From NCBI GenBank assembly GCA_049514215.1, contig JBEKVI010000019.1:9573-73572 (forward strand): a DNA stretch of 64,000 nucleotides, written 5' to 3'. The first letter of the stretch is position 1, and the number at the start of each line of letters is the position of its first letter. The position numbers were made by a program, and so were the translations under genes. Of the stretch, positions 9,228 through 17,317 are shown in pieces. Under the pieces are notes generated by a model that searched no databases, was not told where the DNA came from, and worked only from the letters and a program-made list of their open reading frames with translations. Source of the stretch: BOG-994 sp049514215 (GTDB lineage Bacteria > Pseudomonadota > Gammaproteobacteria > Burkholderiales > Burkholderiaceae_D).

Positions 9228-9677
9228 CTATTCGGGCGTCTGGTCGGCGGTGCAAGGCCCCGTCCACTTGGCATCAACGGTGATCCCGGTGTCGGTTACG
9301 GTTCCTTTGGCCGTATTGGCATAGCGCGTGTGGACTTCGGAATGGAAGGCCGTATCGGCACTCACGGTCGTCTCGCTATGGCTCGTGATCTGGGTGTCCT
9401 TGAGCGTGCAAACGTAGTCCATGCTCACCACCGGTCCTTGGCTTGAGACCTCCTTTTTGGAACAGTTCATGCCCGCCTTCTCGAAGCGATCCATGGCCCG
9501 GCTGGGGTCAAAGGAGTTTTGCGCGCGGCAGACTTTTTGAACCGCGGCCGCCGGCTGTCCGGCGATGGTCACTGTGGTGTCCCAGCTCCCTACGCGAGTC
9601 GCGGGCAGGGGATCGGCACGACTACCGGCGGCGAGAAAGAGCATCAGGAGCGCAAAGGGCGCGTTCGGACATTTCAT
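9228..9677 (-). CDS. DUF3617 family exported protein
   Basis: 149 residues from the ATG at 9677. It begins with a signal peptide (MKCPNAPFALLMLFLAAGSRA, cleavage likely after SRA), so the mature protein is periplasmic or lipid-free secreted. The rest (RVGSWDTTVTIAG, then two cysteines in KVCRAQNSF and GMNCSKKE, and another pair in YVCTLKD and TGPCTADQ) matches the DUF3617 pattern of small cysteine-bearing exported proteins. No function is known. It sits between yicC and gmk, a place where the two genes are usually close. Confidence 0.8.
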   Translation of the reverse strand: MKCPNAPFALLMLFLAAGSRADPLPATRVGSWDTTVTIAGQPAAAVQKVCRAQNSFDPSRAMDRFEKAGMNCSKKEVSSQGPVVSMDYVCTLKDTQITSHSETTVSADTAFHSEVHTRYANTAKGTVTDTGITVDAKWTGPCTADQTPE

Positions 9678-9919
9678 GGAGTCGATCCTGGGTGAATGCG
9701 AAATTCTGTTGCGTCCCGCCGGCATGAGGGCCAGCGACTGAAAGCAAGCCGATGCCATCACACGCATGGCCTGGCGACTGCATTGTAAATTCACTCTCGT
9801 CCAGTCGAAAGCCGCCCTGTTTTGCGGCCTTGGACGACCTGGCACACCGCCCTCAGGCCGCATCCATCGCAGTGCCGAAGTACCGTCGGCTCAACTTGTT
9901 ACGCGGCGCAGGCGTGCCG
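9678..9919. other. Intergenic gap between yicC and the DUF3617 gene
   Basis: 242 bases between two minus-strand genes. I see no coding potential in it, no clear terminator and no promoter that meets both -35 and -10 expectations. It presumably holds the promoter of the DUF3617 gene. Confidence 0.4.
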
Positions 9920-10840
9920 TTACTCGAGATTTTGCACTTGTTCTCTCATCTGCTCGATGAGCAGCTTCAGATCCATGGCCGCATCGGCCAGCTCGGCTGC
10001 AGCCGACTTCGAACCCAAGGTGTTGGCCTCACGATTGAGCTCTTGCATCATGAAGTCCAGGCGCTTGCCACACGCCCCCCCCGCGTCCAAAATCCGCCGC
10101 GTCTCGGTCAGGTGCGCGGCCAAACGCGTGAGTTCCTCAGCCACGTCGATGCGCACGCCAAACAAGGTCACTTCCTGACGAATTCGATCGAGCGCCTCGT
10201 CGCGACTCAACGAGGGGCCGGAGTGGTTTTCAGAAAGGTTGGCCGGTGTCGCATTCAGGGCTAATGTCAGGCGCTCAACAAGTTTTTGCTGGTGTGCCGC
10301 GACTAATTGCGGTATGCGCGGCGCAAGCGAGCCTGCAATCTGCTCCATGGCGCTGACGCGCTCGAGTAGCATCTCGCGCAACTTTGATCCTTCGCGCGCC
10401 CGCGATTGAAGCAACTGATCGATGGCTTCCTTGGCCAGAGAACGGGCCAATTCGAGAGTCTCTTCGGTGCTTAGTTCGGAGTCCTCCAAGACACCTGGCC
10501 AATGCAGGACCTCGTAAACCCTTAGGCCTTCCGATGACGGCAAGCGCTCACGGACCTCGCGGTCCAGTCTGCCTAACTGCTCGACGAGCGCCGTGTTGAT
10601 CTTCAACCCCTGGCTGCTCTGCGAAGCCCTGTGGATATAGAATCGGCAATCGAGCTTGCCACGGGAAAGGCGCGTCGTTAGCGCTTCGCGCAACACGGTT
10701 TCGCCCGCGCGCAATTCCTCGCTGATTCGGAATTGTGGGTCCAGAAATCGGGAGTTCACGCTCCGTATTTCTAGTACAACGGACCCGCTTGGCCGGTCCC
10801 TTCGTACTAGGGCAAATCCGGTCATACTATGCAAGTTCAT
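9920..10840 (-). CDS. yicC: YicC family endoribonuclease
   Basis: 306 residues, starting MNLHSMTGFALVRRD (the SMTGFA motif marks the family start) and ending with the DUF1732 region (DFMMQELNREANTLGSK). YicC proteins are reported to act as RNA endonucleases. The gene heads the minus-strand run yicC - DUF3617 - gmk - rpoZ - spoT and is divergent from the Ser/Thr kinase gene. Confidence 0.93.
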   Translation of the reverse strand: MNLHSMTGFALVRRDRPSGSVVLEIRSVNSRFLDPQFRISEELRAGETVLREALTTRLSRGKLDCRFYIHRASQSSQGLKINTALVEQLGRLDREVRERLPSSEGLRVYEVLHWPGVLEDSELSTEETLELARSLAKEAIDQLLQSRAREGSKLREMLLERVSAMEQIAGSLAPRIPQLVAAHQQKLVERLTLALNATPANLSENHSGPSLSRDEALDRIRQEVTLFGVRIDVAEELTRLAAHLTETRRILDAGGACGKRLDFMMQELNREANTLGSKSAAAELADAAMDLKLLIEQMREQVQNLE

Positions 10841-10918
10841 ACAGTGGTCCGATTGAACATAGATCTTCTTTACAAGAGGTCAGGAAATGACCAAAATCCT
10901 CGGCAATTCATCGAAAAC

Positions 10919-11926
10919 ATGGCATCTCAAACCAACGCACCGCTGCCGGACGGCTATGAGCTCGAGGGATATCGCATTGTAAAGAAGATATCCAGCGGCG
11001 GGTTTAGCATCGTCTACCTCGCACGCGACGAATTCGAGCGGCCGGTCGCAATCAAAGAGTACCTTCCGAGTTCCTTGGCGTTGCGGCGCGATGGCGAACT
11101 GAGTCCGACGATCTCCGAGGAGAACCTGCCGACGTTTCGTATTGGCCTGAAGTGCTTCTTCGAGGAAGGCCGTGCCCTGGCTCGCATCCTGCACCCGAAC
11201 GTGGTGCGCGTGGTGAATTTCTTTCGCGCCAATGAAACGGTCTACATGGTGATGCAGTACGAGCAGGGCCGTTCCTTGCAGGAGCATATCCTGCGCCACC
11301 GCGAGCGCGGCGAGAAAAAACTCCTCGGCGAGCGCTTCATCCGGATGGTGTTCTCACAGGTGATGAACGGTCTGCGCGAAGTGCACACCAACAAGCTGTT
11401 GCACCTGGACCTAAAGCCGGCCAACATCTACCTGCGTTCGGACGGCTCGCCCATCTTGCTCGATTTCGGAGCGGCAAGGCAGACGCTCCAGGCCGACACC
11501 GGCAAGCTCTACCCCATGTATACCCCAGGGTTCGCGGCTCCCGAGCTCTACGAGAAAAATGGCTCCATGGGCCCTTGGACCGATATCTACAGCATCGGCG
11601 CTTCGATCTTCGCGGGAATGTCGGGCCATGCGCCGCAGCCGGCCGATGCGCGGCTATTAAACGACAAAATGTCCGCCAAATACCGCGACATGGCCGATTC
11701 CTACTCGGAGGAGCTGCTCGGGGTCGTAGAATGGTGCTTAAGGCTTGATCCCCTGGCGCGTCCCCAGAGCGTGTTTGCCCTGCAGAAGGCGCTTTTGGAG
11801 CGGGCCGCGACCAAGCCCAAACCCCCGCAAAACGGGAAGGTCAGGCGAGTGCTCCAGTCCCTGTTGCAAAAGGCCCTGCGTCCGAAGGAGCAGAACTCCA
11901 CCATCAGCATGAACACGCATTGGTAG
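10919..11926 (+). CDS. Ser/Thr protein kinase (Hanks-type, soluble)
   Basis: 335 residues from the ATG at 10919. The glycine loop is ISSGGFSIVYLARD, the ATP lysine is Lys46 in VAIKEYLP, the catalytic loop is HLDLKPAN (Asp164, Asn169) and the metal site is DFG at 182-184; APEL closes the activation segment. The catalytic loop has HLD instead of HRD, so it is a non-RD type kinase. There is no membrane segment or sensor domain; a basic tail ends the protein. The PP2C phosphatase gene begins 20 bases after it, so kinase and phosphatase probably act on the same targets. An upstream in-frame start at 10829 overlaps yicC and is less likely. Confidence 0.92.
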   Translation: MASQTNAPLPDGYELEGYRIVKKISSGGFSIVYLARDEFERPVAIKEYLPSSLALRRDGELSPTISEENLPTFRIGLKCFFEEGRALARILHPNVVRVVNFFRANETVYMVMQYEQGRSLQEHILRHRERGEKKLLGERFIRMVFSQVMNGLREVHTNKLLHLDLKPANIYLRSDGSPILLDFGAARQTLQADTGKLYPMYTPGFAAPELYEKNGSMGPWTDIYSIGASIFAGMSGHAPQPADARLLNDKMSAKYRDMADSYSEELLGVVEWCLRLDPLARPQSVFALQKALLERAATKPKPPQNGKVRRVLQSLLQKALRPKEQNSTISMNTHW

Positions 11927-11945
11927 CAGGGAGCGGGCAGCGAAC

Positions 11946-12884
11946 ATGCGCTTTTCGATTTACCAAGAAAGCAAAAAAGGCGGTCGCAGGAACAACCAGG
12001 ATCGCATGGGCTACTGCTACACGCGCGACGCGCTGTTGCTGGTCGTAGCCGATGGGATGGGCGGTCATGTACAAGGCGAGATGGCCGCACAGATCGCCGT
12101 GCAGACGCTCGGGGCGAATTTTCAGAAGCAGGCGACGCCGACTTTAAAAAGTCCCCAGCGCTTTCTTGAAGACAGCCTTTTGGATGCGCATCGCGAGATT
12201 CATCATTATTGCGAGACCAACAAGCTGCCCGAGTCACCGCGCACGACCGTGATTGCCTGTGTCGTGCAGAAGGGGGCGGCCTATTGGGCGCATGCGGGCG
12301 ATTCGCGACTCTACTGGATGCGTGCCGGCGAAGTGATCGCCCAAACGCGCGACCATTCCAAGATTCAGAGCATGATCCAACAGGGGCTCGTGTCTCCCGA
12401 CGAAATCGACAAGCATCCCGAACGCAACAAGCTCTTCAATTGCCTGGGCTCACCTTCCGCGCCCACGGTCGAGTTGTCGCGCAAGATGACCTTAAAACCC
12501 GGCGACACGCTTTTTCTTTGTACCGATGGCCTGTGGTCGGTGGTCTCGGAGACCATGATTGCCTCTGCCTTTGCCGGGAACACCGTGATGCGGGCCGTGC
12601 CCGATCTGATCTATCTGGCTCTCCTCGAAGGCGGGACCGAGTCGGACAATGTGACGGGTATGGCCATGACCTGGGAAGGCACCGATCTAGGCGACGACAA
12701 TACCGGCATCTCGACGCTGCTCATGCCCCTAGGAGCGATTACGACCACCATTCACGCCTCGCGGCCCTCCGAGTTCGAGGTTTCGGCCGGTCAGGAGGGG
12801 CTCTCCGAGGACGAGATCGAAAAGGCGATCGAGGAAATCCGGGCCACCATTCGCAAATCCAACAAGCTCATGCCCAAGGTGTGA
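11946..12884 (+). CDS. PP2C-family protein phosphatase
   Basis: Metal-dependent Ser/Thr phosphatase of 312 residues. The PP2C motifs are in order: GRRNNQDR, VVADGMGGHVQGE (metal ligands Asp and Gly), HAGDSRLYWMRAG, TRDHS, LCTDGLW and SDNVT. The last ~75 residues are an extension (poorly conserved, acidic, probably helical). GGGAG-like Shine-Dalgarno (GGGAGCGGG) precedes the ATG. It is paired with the upstream kinase, as a reversible phosphorylation switch. Confidence 0.93.
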   Translation: MRFSIYQESKKGGRRNNQDRMGYCYTRDALLLVVADGMGGHVQGEMAAQIAVQTLGANFQKQATPTLKSPQRFLEDSLLDAHREIHHYCETNKLPESPRTTVIACVVQKGAAYWAHAGDSRLYWMRAGEVIAQTRDHSKIQSMIQQGLVSPDEIDKHPERNKLFNCLGSPSAPTVELSRKMTLKPGDTLFLCTDGLWSVVSETMIASAFAGNTVMRAVPDLIYLALLEGGTESDNVTGMAMTWEGTDLGDDNTGISTLLMPLGAITTTIHASRPSEFEVSAGQEGLSEDEIEKAIEEIRATIRKSNKLMPKV

Positions 12885-12912
12885 TGCGGATTGTCTTCGC
12901 GATGTGCTCTCG

Positions 12913-13665
12913 ATGAGCTCGCCTTCCTGGACGCGCGTGGAGGCACGCGCCTTCGACGCGCTACGGCCGGTGCGCTTCACCCGGCGCTACACCGAGCATG
13001 CCGAAGGTTCGGTGTTAGTTGAGTTCGGCAGGACCCGCGTGCTGTGCACGGCGAGCATCGAAAACCGCGTTCCGCCCTTTTTGAAGGGTAAAGGACAAGG
13101 CTGGCTCACCGCCGAGTACGGGATGCTGCCACGCTCAACGCACACCCGCATGGATCGCGAAGCGGCCAAGGGCAAACAGTCGGGACGGACGCAGGAGATC
13201 CAACGCTTGATCGGGCGCGCGTTGCGAACCGTCGTCGATTTGAAAGCGCTAGGCGAGCGTACGGTGCAAATCGATTGCGATGTGCTACAGGCCGACGGAG
13301 GGACCCGGACCGCCAGCATTACCGGGGCCTATGTCGCCGTCCACGACGCCGTGGGCTGGCTTAGGAACTCGGGTCTGATCGATGCAGGCACACAGGTCAT
13401 CCGCGACAGCGTCGCGGCGGTGTCGGTTGGGATCGTCAAAGGTGTCCCGCTGCTGGATCTCGACTATGAAGAGGATTCGGGCTGCGACACGGACATGAAT
13501 GTGGTGATGACCGGGACAGGAGAATTCGTGGAACTGCAGGGAACCGCCGAGGGCCATCCCTTTAGCCGCGCCGAGATGGACCGTCTTCTCGAGCTTGCCC
13601 AGCGTGGTATCACGCAACTGATCCAGGCGCAGCGCGAGGTCCTCGAGGCGGCGCCGTCCTCCTAA
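12913..13665 (+). CDS. rph: Ribonuclease PH
   Basis: Phosphate-dependent 3'-exonuclease that trims tRNA precursors. 250 residues from ATG 12913 (a GTG at 12904 is also in frame). Family marks are RPVRFTRRYTEHAEGSVLVEFG, GWLTAEYGMLPRSTH, the phosphate-binding GRTQEIQRLIGR, and CDVLQADGGTRTASITG. It is followed by rdgB after 20 bases, a very common pair. Confidence 0.95.
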   Translation: MSSPSWTRVEARAFDALRPVRFTRRYTEHAEGSVLVEFGRTRVLCTASIENRVPPFLKGKGQGWLTAEYGMLPRSTHTRMDREAAKGKQSGRTQEIQRLIGRALRTVVDLKALGERTVQIDCDVLQADGGTRTASITGAYVAVHDAVGWLRNSGLIDAGTQVIRDSVAAVSVGIVKGVPLLDLDYEEDSGCDTDMNVVMTGTGEFVELQGTAEGHPFSRAEMDRLLELAQRGITQLIQAQREVLEAAPSS

Positions 13666-13685
13666 GCGCTGCGCGGCTGCCCCGC

Positions 13686-14333
13686 ATGCCCGAGATAGAG
13701 CCTCTTCAGCTTGTGCTCGCCTCGAGCAATCCGGGAAAGCTGCGTGAGCTCAAGGCGCTTTTCGCGCCGCTGAAGTTCGCCGTTTGCGGACAGGCCGAAC
13801 TCGGTGTCGGCGAGGCCGAAGAGCCCTTCTCTACCTTCGTCGAGAACGCACTGGCCAAGGCACGCCATGCGAGCCGGGCCACGGGGCGGGCCGCGCTCGC
13901 GGACGACTCGGGTTTGTGCGTGGAGGCGTTAGGAGGGGAGCCAGGCGTGCATTCGGCGCGTTACGCGGGAGAGCCCCGATCGGACTTGCGCAACAACGAA
14001 TGCCTCGTGGCCGCAATGCAAGGCGTGGCGAACCGCAAAGCGCATTATTACTGCGTGCTCGTGCTTCTACGGCGCGCCGATGATCCCCAGCCGCTCATTG
14101 CCGAAGGCATCTGGCGTGGCGAGATCGTCCAGTCTCCGAGAGGCGAATCGGGGTTCGGCTACGACCCTCATTTCTACTTGCCGGATCGCGGCTGCACGGC
14201 CGCTGAGCTTTCCGCTGCCGAGAAAAATCGCATCAGCCACAGGGCCCAGGCGCTTTCGCAGCTGATGGAGACTCTCGCGCGCAGCTCGATCCGCGGGCAC
14301 CAAGCTCCCGAAAAGGACGATACTGCCGCCTAG
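13686..14333 (+). CDS. rdgB: Non-canonical purine NTP pyrophosphatase (RdgB/HAM1)
   Basis: Hydrolyses ITP, dITP and XTP to the monophosphates, keeping deaminated purines out of nucleic acids. 215 residues. The family motifs are LASSNPGKLRELKALF at the start, FVENALAKARHA, ALADDSGLCVEAL (catalytic Asp), and SGFGYDPHFYLP; the C-terminal SHRAQALSQL also matches. It overlaps the end of the opposite-strand hydrolase gene by 4 bases. Confidence 0.95.
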   Translation: MPEIEPLQLVLASSNPGKLRELKALFAPLKFAVCGQAELGVGEAEEPFSTFVENALAKARHASRATGRAALADDSGLCVEALGGEPGVHSARYAGEPRSDLRNNECLVAAMQGVANRKAHYYCVLVLLRRADDPQPLIAEGIWRGEIVQSPRGESGFGYDPHFYLPDRGCTAAELSAAEKNRISHRAQALSQLMETLARSSIRGHQAPEKDDTAA

Positions 14334-15751
14334 GGCCGCCGCACTTTGGGCGCGTCGGCCGGGCGGCCATTTTGCAACAGGGTGAGGCCCGTCACATGGG
14401 CATCGCGATCCCGATTGAACAACAGCACAGCATTAACTTCGCCCGCGAAAAACTGATCGCGCCCCTCGTTGGAGAGCTCGATGGCGGGCTGGCCGGTCAC
14501 GCGGGCAAAGAGCCGCCCCTTGAGTGCCGAGACGGACAGGACCACGCCGGGGCGCAGCCGATATTCTCCCGTGAGTTCGGACAAATCGATGCCCTCGAGC
14601 GATCGGGCCACATGCGTGCGCTTGGTGGGTAGGCGCGCATCGATGAGATGCAATCCGAGGTCATCCAGGTCGACGTCCCCATTGACGAGGACGACAACGG
14701 CGCATTCGGTCGCGACAGAAAAACCGACAAAGGCGTGATAGCCGCCCGTCTGGCCACTGATCGAGACGATCAGCTTGTCCTGGTCCGTGGCGCGCAGCCA
14801 GGCCGTGCCGACCGAGAGGCCATCACCTGCGAAGAGCTCGGCGTGCGAATCCACCATGGCTTGCTCAAGCCGGGAGCGCTGGGGGGGAGCCTTCAACTCC
14901 GACACGAGATTGCCTCTCGCAAACAAAGCCATATCCGACAACGTCGAAACCATGCCCGTGGCCGCACTCAGTTCGGGATTCACGCGCCAAACCCGCCCCA
15001 GATGCAAGGCTCCATCGTGTCCGGAAACGCGATGGGCATCGAGCGTGGCATTCGAGCCCAATCCCGTCTCGTGAAGGCCCAAGGGCGTTAGGATCTGCTC
15101 GGATAGGAGCTGCTCGTAGCTTTCGCCGCTGGCGCGCGACTCGGCCAGTCCGAGCAGCATGAACCCGTAGTGGGAATAGGTGAAGCGCGCGCCAGATGGC
15201 CCAGCGGGGATTTCATGATCGAGAGCCTCGACGATCGAGGCGCCGGTCAACGCGGCGAAGGGATCGGCAGCGCTGGTTCCCGAGAGTCGCGGTGGCGAAC
15301 GCGGCAGGCCCGAGGTATGCGTGGCCAGGGAACGCAGGGTCAGATTTGCGGCACGACGGCTATCGATTCCCTTGGGCAAGGTAACAAAGCGTCCCAGGGG
15401 ATCGTCCAGACGCACTCTGCCGTCTTGCACGAGCCGCTGCAGCAGGATTCCGGCGAACGCCTTTGAGACGGATCCGATTTCAAAGACCGAGTGCGTATCG
15501 ATCTTCTCCCCGGCCTGCCGACACACGGTAGTCGAGCGCATCTCCTCGCGCCCGGTCACGGCCACTGCGGCGCACAGGGGCTGGTCCTCGAGGGCAAGGC
15601 GCGCCAGGACGACCGAGGCGAGGCTGGCCGAATCAGCGCTTGCCTCCGGGCTGGAGGCGGCGTGGGCAGCGCCCATGAATGCCAGGGGCAGAAGGGCCGC
15701 CGAATACAGCCTGCGGGCCTGCCAGGCGAGCCGGTGTCCGGTCCTCCTCAC
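14330..15751 (-). CDS. Serine hydrolase of the beta-lactamase/S12 family
   Basis: Read from a GTG at 15751 it has 473 residues; there is no ATG near the signal peptide, so the start is inferred. The signal peptide reads ARRLYSAALLPLAFMGAAHA. The catalytic SxxK is SVSK (residues ~94-97). The second motif is YSH (~192-194) where class C enzymes have YxN, and the third is GQTGG instead of KTG or HxGG. The C-terminal ~100 residues are a further beta-rich domain. Activity may be esterase or D-aminopeptidase-like rather than beta-lactamase. It is divergent from hemW. Confidence 0.75.
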   Translation of the reverse strand: MRRTGHRLAWQARRLYSAALLPLAFMGAAHAASSPEASADSASLASVVLARLALEDQPLCAAVAVTGREEMRSTTVCRQAGEKIDTHSVFEIGSVSKAFAGILLQRLVQDGRVRLDDPLGRFVTLPKGIDSRRAANLTLRSLATHTSGLPRSPPRLSGTSAADPFAALTGASIVEALDHEIPAGPSGARFTYSHYGFMLLGLAESRASGESYEQLLSEQILTPLGLHETGLGSNATLDAHRVSGHDGALHLGRVWRVNPELSAATGMVSTLSDMALFARGNLVSELKAPPQRSRLEQAMVDSHAELFAGDGLSVGTAWLRATDQDKLIVSISGQTGGYHAFVGFSVATECAVVVLVNGDVDLDDLGLHLIDARLPTKRTHVARSLEGIDLSELTGEYRLRPGVVLSVSALKGRLFARVTGQPAIELSNEGRDQFFAGEVNAVLLFNRDRDAHVTGLTLLQNGRPADAPKVRRP

Positions 15752-15784
15752 GGTATCATGATTCCCTTGTGTCGAAGTTTCGTG

Positions 15785-17023
15785 ATGATCAAAATCTTTC
15801 CTGCCCCACTGAGCCCCGATCGAGCCGAGCGCGCCAAAAGCGCGCATCTCGCGCCGGGTCCGTTGAGTCTTTCGGCGTTGCCACCCCTGACGCTCTACGT
15901 CCATTTTCCATGGTGCGTTAGGAAATGCCCCTATTGTGACTTCAATTCACATGAGCACCGCGATGAAGCGGGTGCTCTGCCCGAGGCGGAATACCTAAGC
16001 GCTCTGGTGTCCGATCTCCAGGCCGCGTTGCCGCTCGTGTGGGGTCGACGCTTCCATGCGGTTTTCCTCGGAGGCGGTACGCCCAGCCTTTTCTCGGTTG
16101 CGGCGATCGATGAACTTATCGCGCAGGTGCGAGCGCTCGTGCCGCTTGAGCCCGATGCCGAGATCACGCTCGAAGCCAATCCCGGAACGAGCGAAGCGCG
16201 GAAGTTTCGTGGTTATCGCAATGCGGGCGTGACACGCCTGTCGATCGGTGTCCAGAGCTTTAACCCCAGAGCACTGCAGGCGCTCGGTCGCATCCATGAC
16301 GATCAAGAAGCCCGACGGGCCGTGGAATTCGCGCAGCAATCCTTTGAGAACGTCAACCTCGATCTCATGTACGCGCTTCCGGGCCAGACTCAGGCGCAGG
16401 CAGAAGACGATCTGAAGACAGCGCTGGCCTACGCCCCGGCCCACGTGTCGCTCTATCATCTGACCCTGGAGGCAAACACGGTCTTTGCCAAACATCCCCC
16501 CGTTTTGCCCGACGACGAAAGTGCGGCGGACATGCAAGATGCCCTCGAGGCTCAATTGCGCGCGGCGGGCTATGAGCACTACGAGATTTCAGCCCACGCG
16601 CGCGAGGGCAGGCGGAGTCGCCACAATCTGAACTACTGGAATTTCGGGGATTACCTCGGTATCGGGGCCGGTGCGCATTCGAAGCTCAGTTTCGCCAATC
16701 GGATCTTGCGCCAGGTTCGCTACCGTCAGCCTCAAAGCTACCTCGGGCACGCCGCGGCCGGTGCGTCGCTCGTGGCCGAGGAGCACGAGATCAAAGCCCA
16801 AGACCTGCCGTTCGAATTCATGCTCAATGCCCTAAGGCTGACGGACGGCATTCCGAGCGCGCGCTTTTCCGAGCGCACAGGCCTGGCCTTGACTGCCATC
16901 CTGCCCACGCTCGAGAAGGCCGAGCAGCGGGGTCTTCTGAAACGAGACCACGCCCGGATTTGGCCCACCGAGCAAGGGGTTCGATTCCTCAATGACCTTC
17001 AGGAGATGTTTCTGGCAAGCTAA
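15785..17023 (+). CDS. hemW: Radical SAM heme chaperone HemW
   Basis: 412 residues from ATG 15785; ATG 15758 would add nine. The radical SAM cluster motif is CVRKCPYCDF (CxxxCxxC), preceded by LTLYVHFPW, the signature of HemW rather than true HemN (which is longer and has a second lid). GGGTPS and LSIGVQSFN are also present. HemW inserts heme into respiratory enzymes. The ~30 residues before the barrel are poorly conserved. It follows rdgB after the opposite-strand hydrolase, a common rdgB-hemW neighbourhood. Confidence 0.9.
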   Translation: MIKIFPAPLSPDRAERAKSAHLAPGPLSLSALPPLTLYVHFPWCVRKCPYCDFNSHEHRDEAGALPEAEYLSALVSDLQAALPLVWGRRFHAVFLGGGTPSLFSVAAIDELIAQVRALVPLEPDAEITLEANPGTSEARKFRGYRNAGVTRLSIGVQSFNPRALQALGRIHDDQEARRAVEFAQQSFENVNLDLMYALPGQTQAQAEDDLKTALAYAPAHVSLYHLTLEANTVFAKHPPVLPDDESAADMQDALEAQLRAAGYEHYEISAHAREGRRSRHNLNYWNFGDYLGIGAGAHSKLSFANRILRQVRYRQPQSYLGHAAAGASLVAEEHEIKAQDLPFEFMLNALRLTDGIPSARFSERTGLALTAILPTLEKAEQRGLLKRDHARIWPTEQGVRFLNDLQEMFLAS

Positions 17024-17028
17024 GGATA

Positions 17029-17043
17029 GCACCAAAATAGCGC
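17029..17043 (+). promoter_or_regulatory. NtrC-binding site 1 upstream of glnA
   Basis: GCACCAAAATAGCGC matches the NtrC dyad GCACCAWAWTGGTGC at 13 of 15 positions. It lies about 160 bases upstream of the -24 element of the glnA sigma-54 promoter and 33 bases (about three helical turns) from the second site. Confidence 0.65.
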
Positions 17044-17061
17044 GCCCCAATGTGCAATATC

Positions 17062-17076
17062 GCACCATAGTAGAGC
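17062..17076 (+). promoter_or_regulatory. NtrC-binding site 2 upstream of glnA
   Basis: GCACCATAGTAGAGC matches the NtrC dyad at 11 of 15 positions. With site 1 it forms a same-face pair of enhancer sites, the arrangement known from enterobacterial glnA. Confidence 0.55.
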
Positions 17077-17188
17077 ATGTTGGCTTGCGGCCGACCTTGA
17101 CTAGCCCAGTTTCGAGATTTCCGAGGGCGCAGATCGCGTCAGAGCGGCCATCGGGGCATTTGCGATGCTCCAATCGTGGGCGCGCCGG

Positions 17189-17204
17189 TGGCATAAATAG
17201 TGCT
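17189..17204 (+). promoter_or_regulatory. Sigma-54 promoter of glnA
   Basis: TGGCATAAATAGTGCT has GG and GC exactly 10 bases apart as in the -24/-12 consensus TGGCACG-N4-TTGCW. Transcription would start near 17215, leaving a leader of about 100 bases before glnA. With the NtrC sites it predicts nitrogen-starvation control by the NtrB/NtrC pair encoded downstream. Confidence 0.75.
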
Positions 17205-17317
17205 ATATTTCCGGGCGAAAAATGGGCCGGGACGGCAGCAGACCGTGGGGCAGGCACCCCGCCGGCCAGATAGGCGCTGCGGCCGCCGATATCGATACTT
17301 GAACAGGAGAGCAACCA

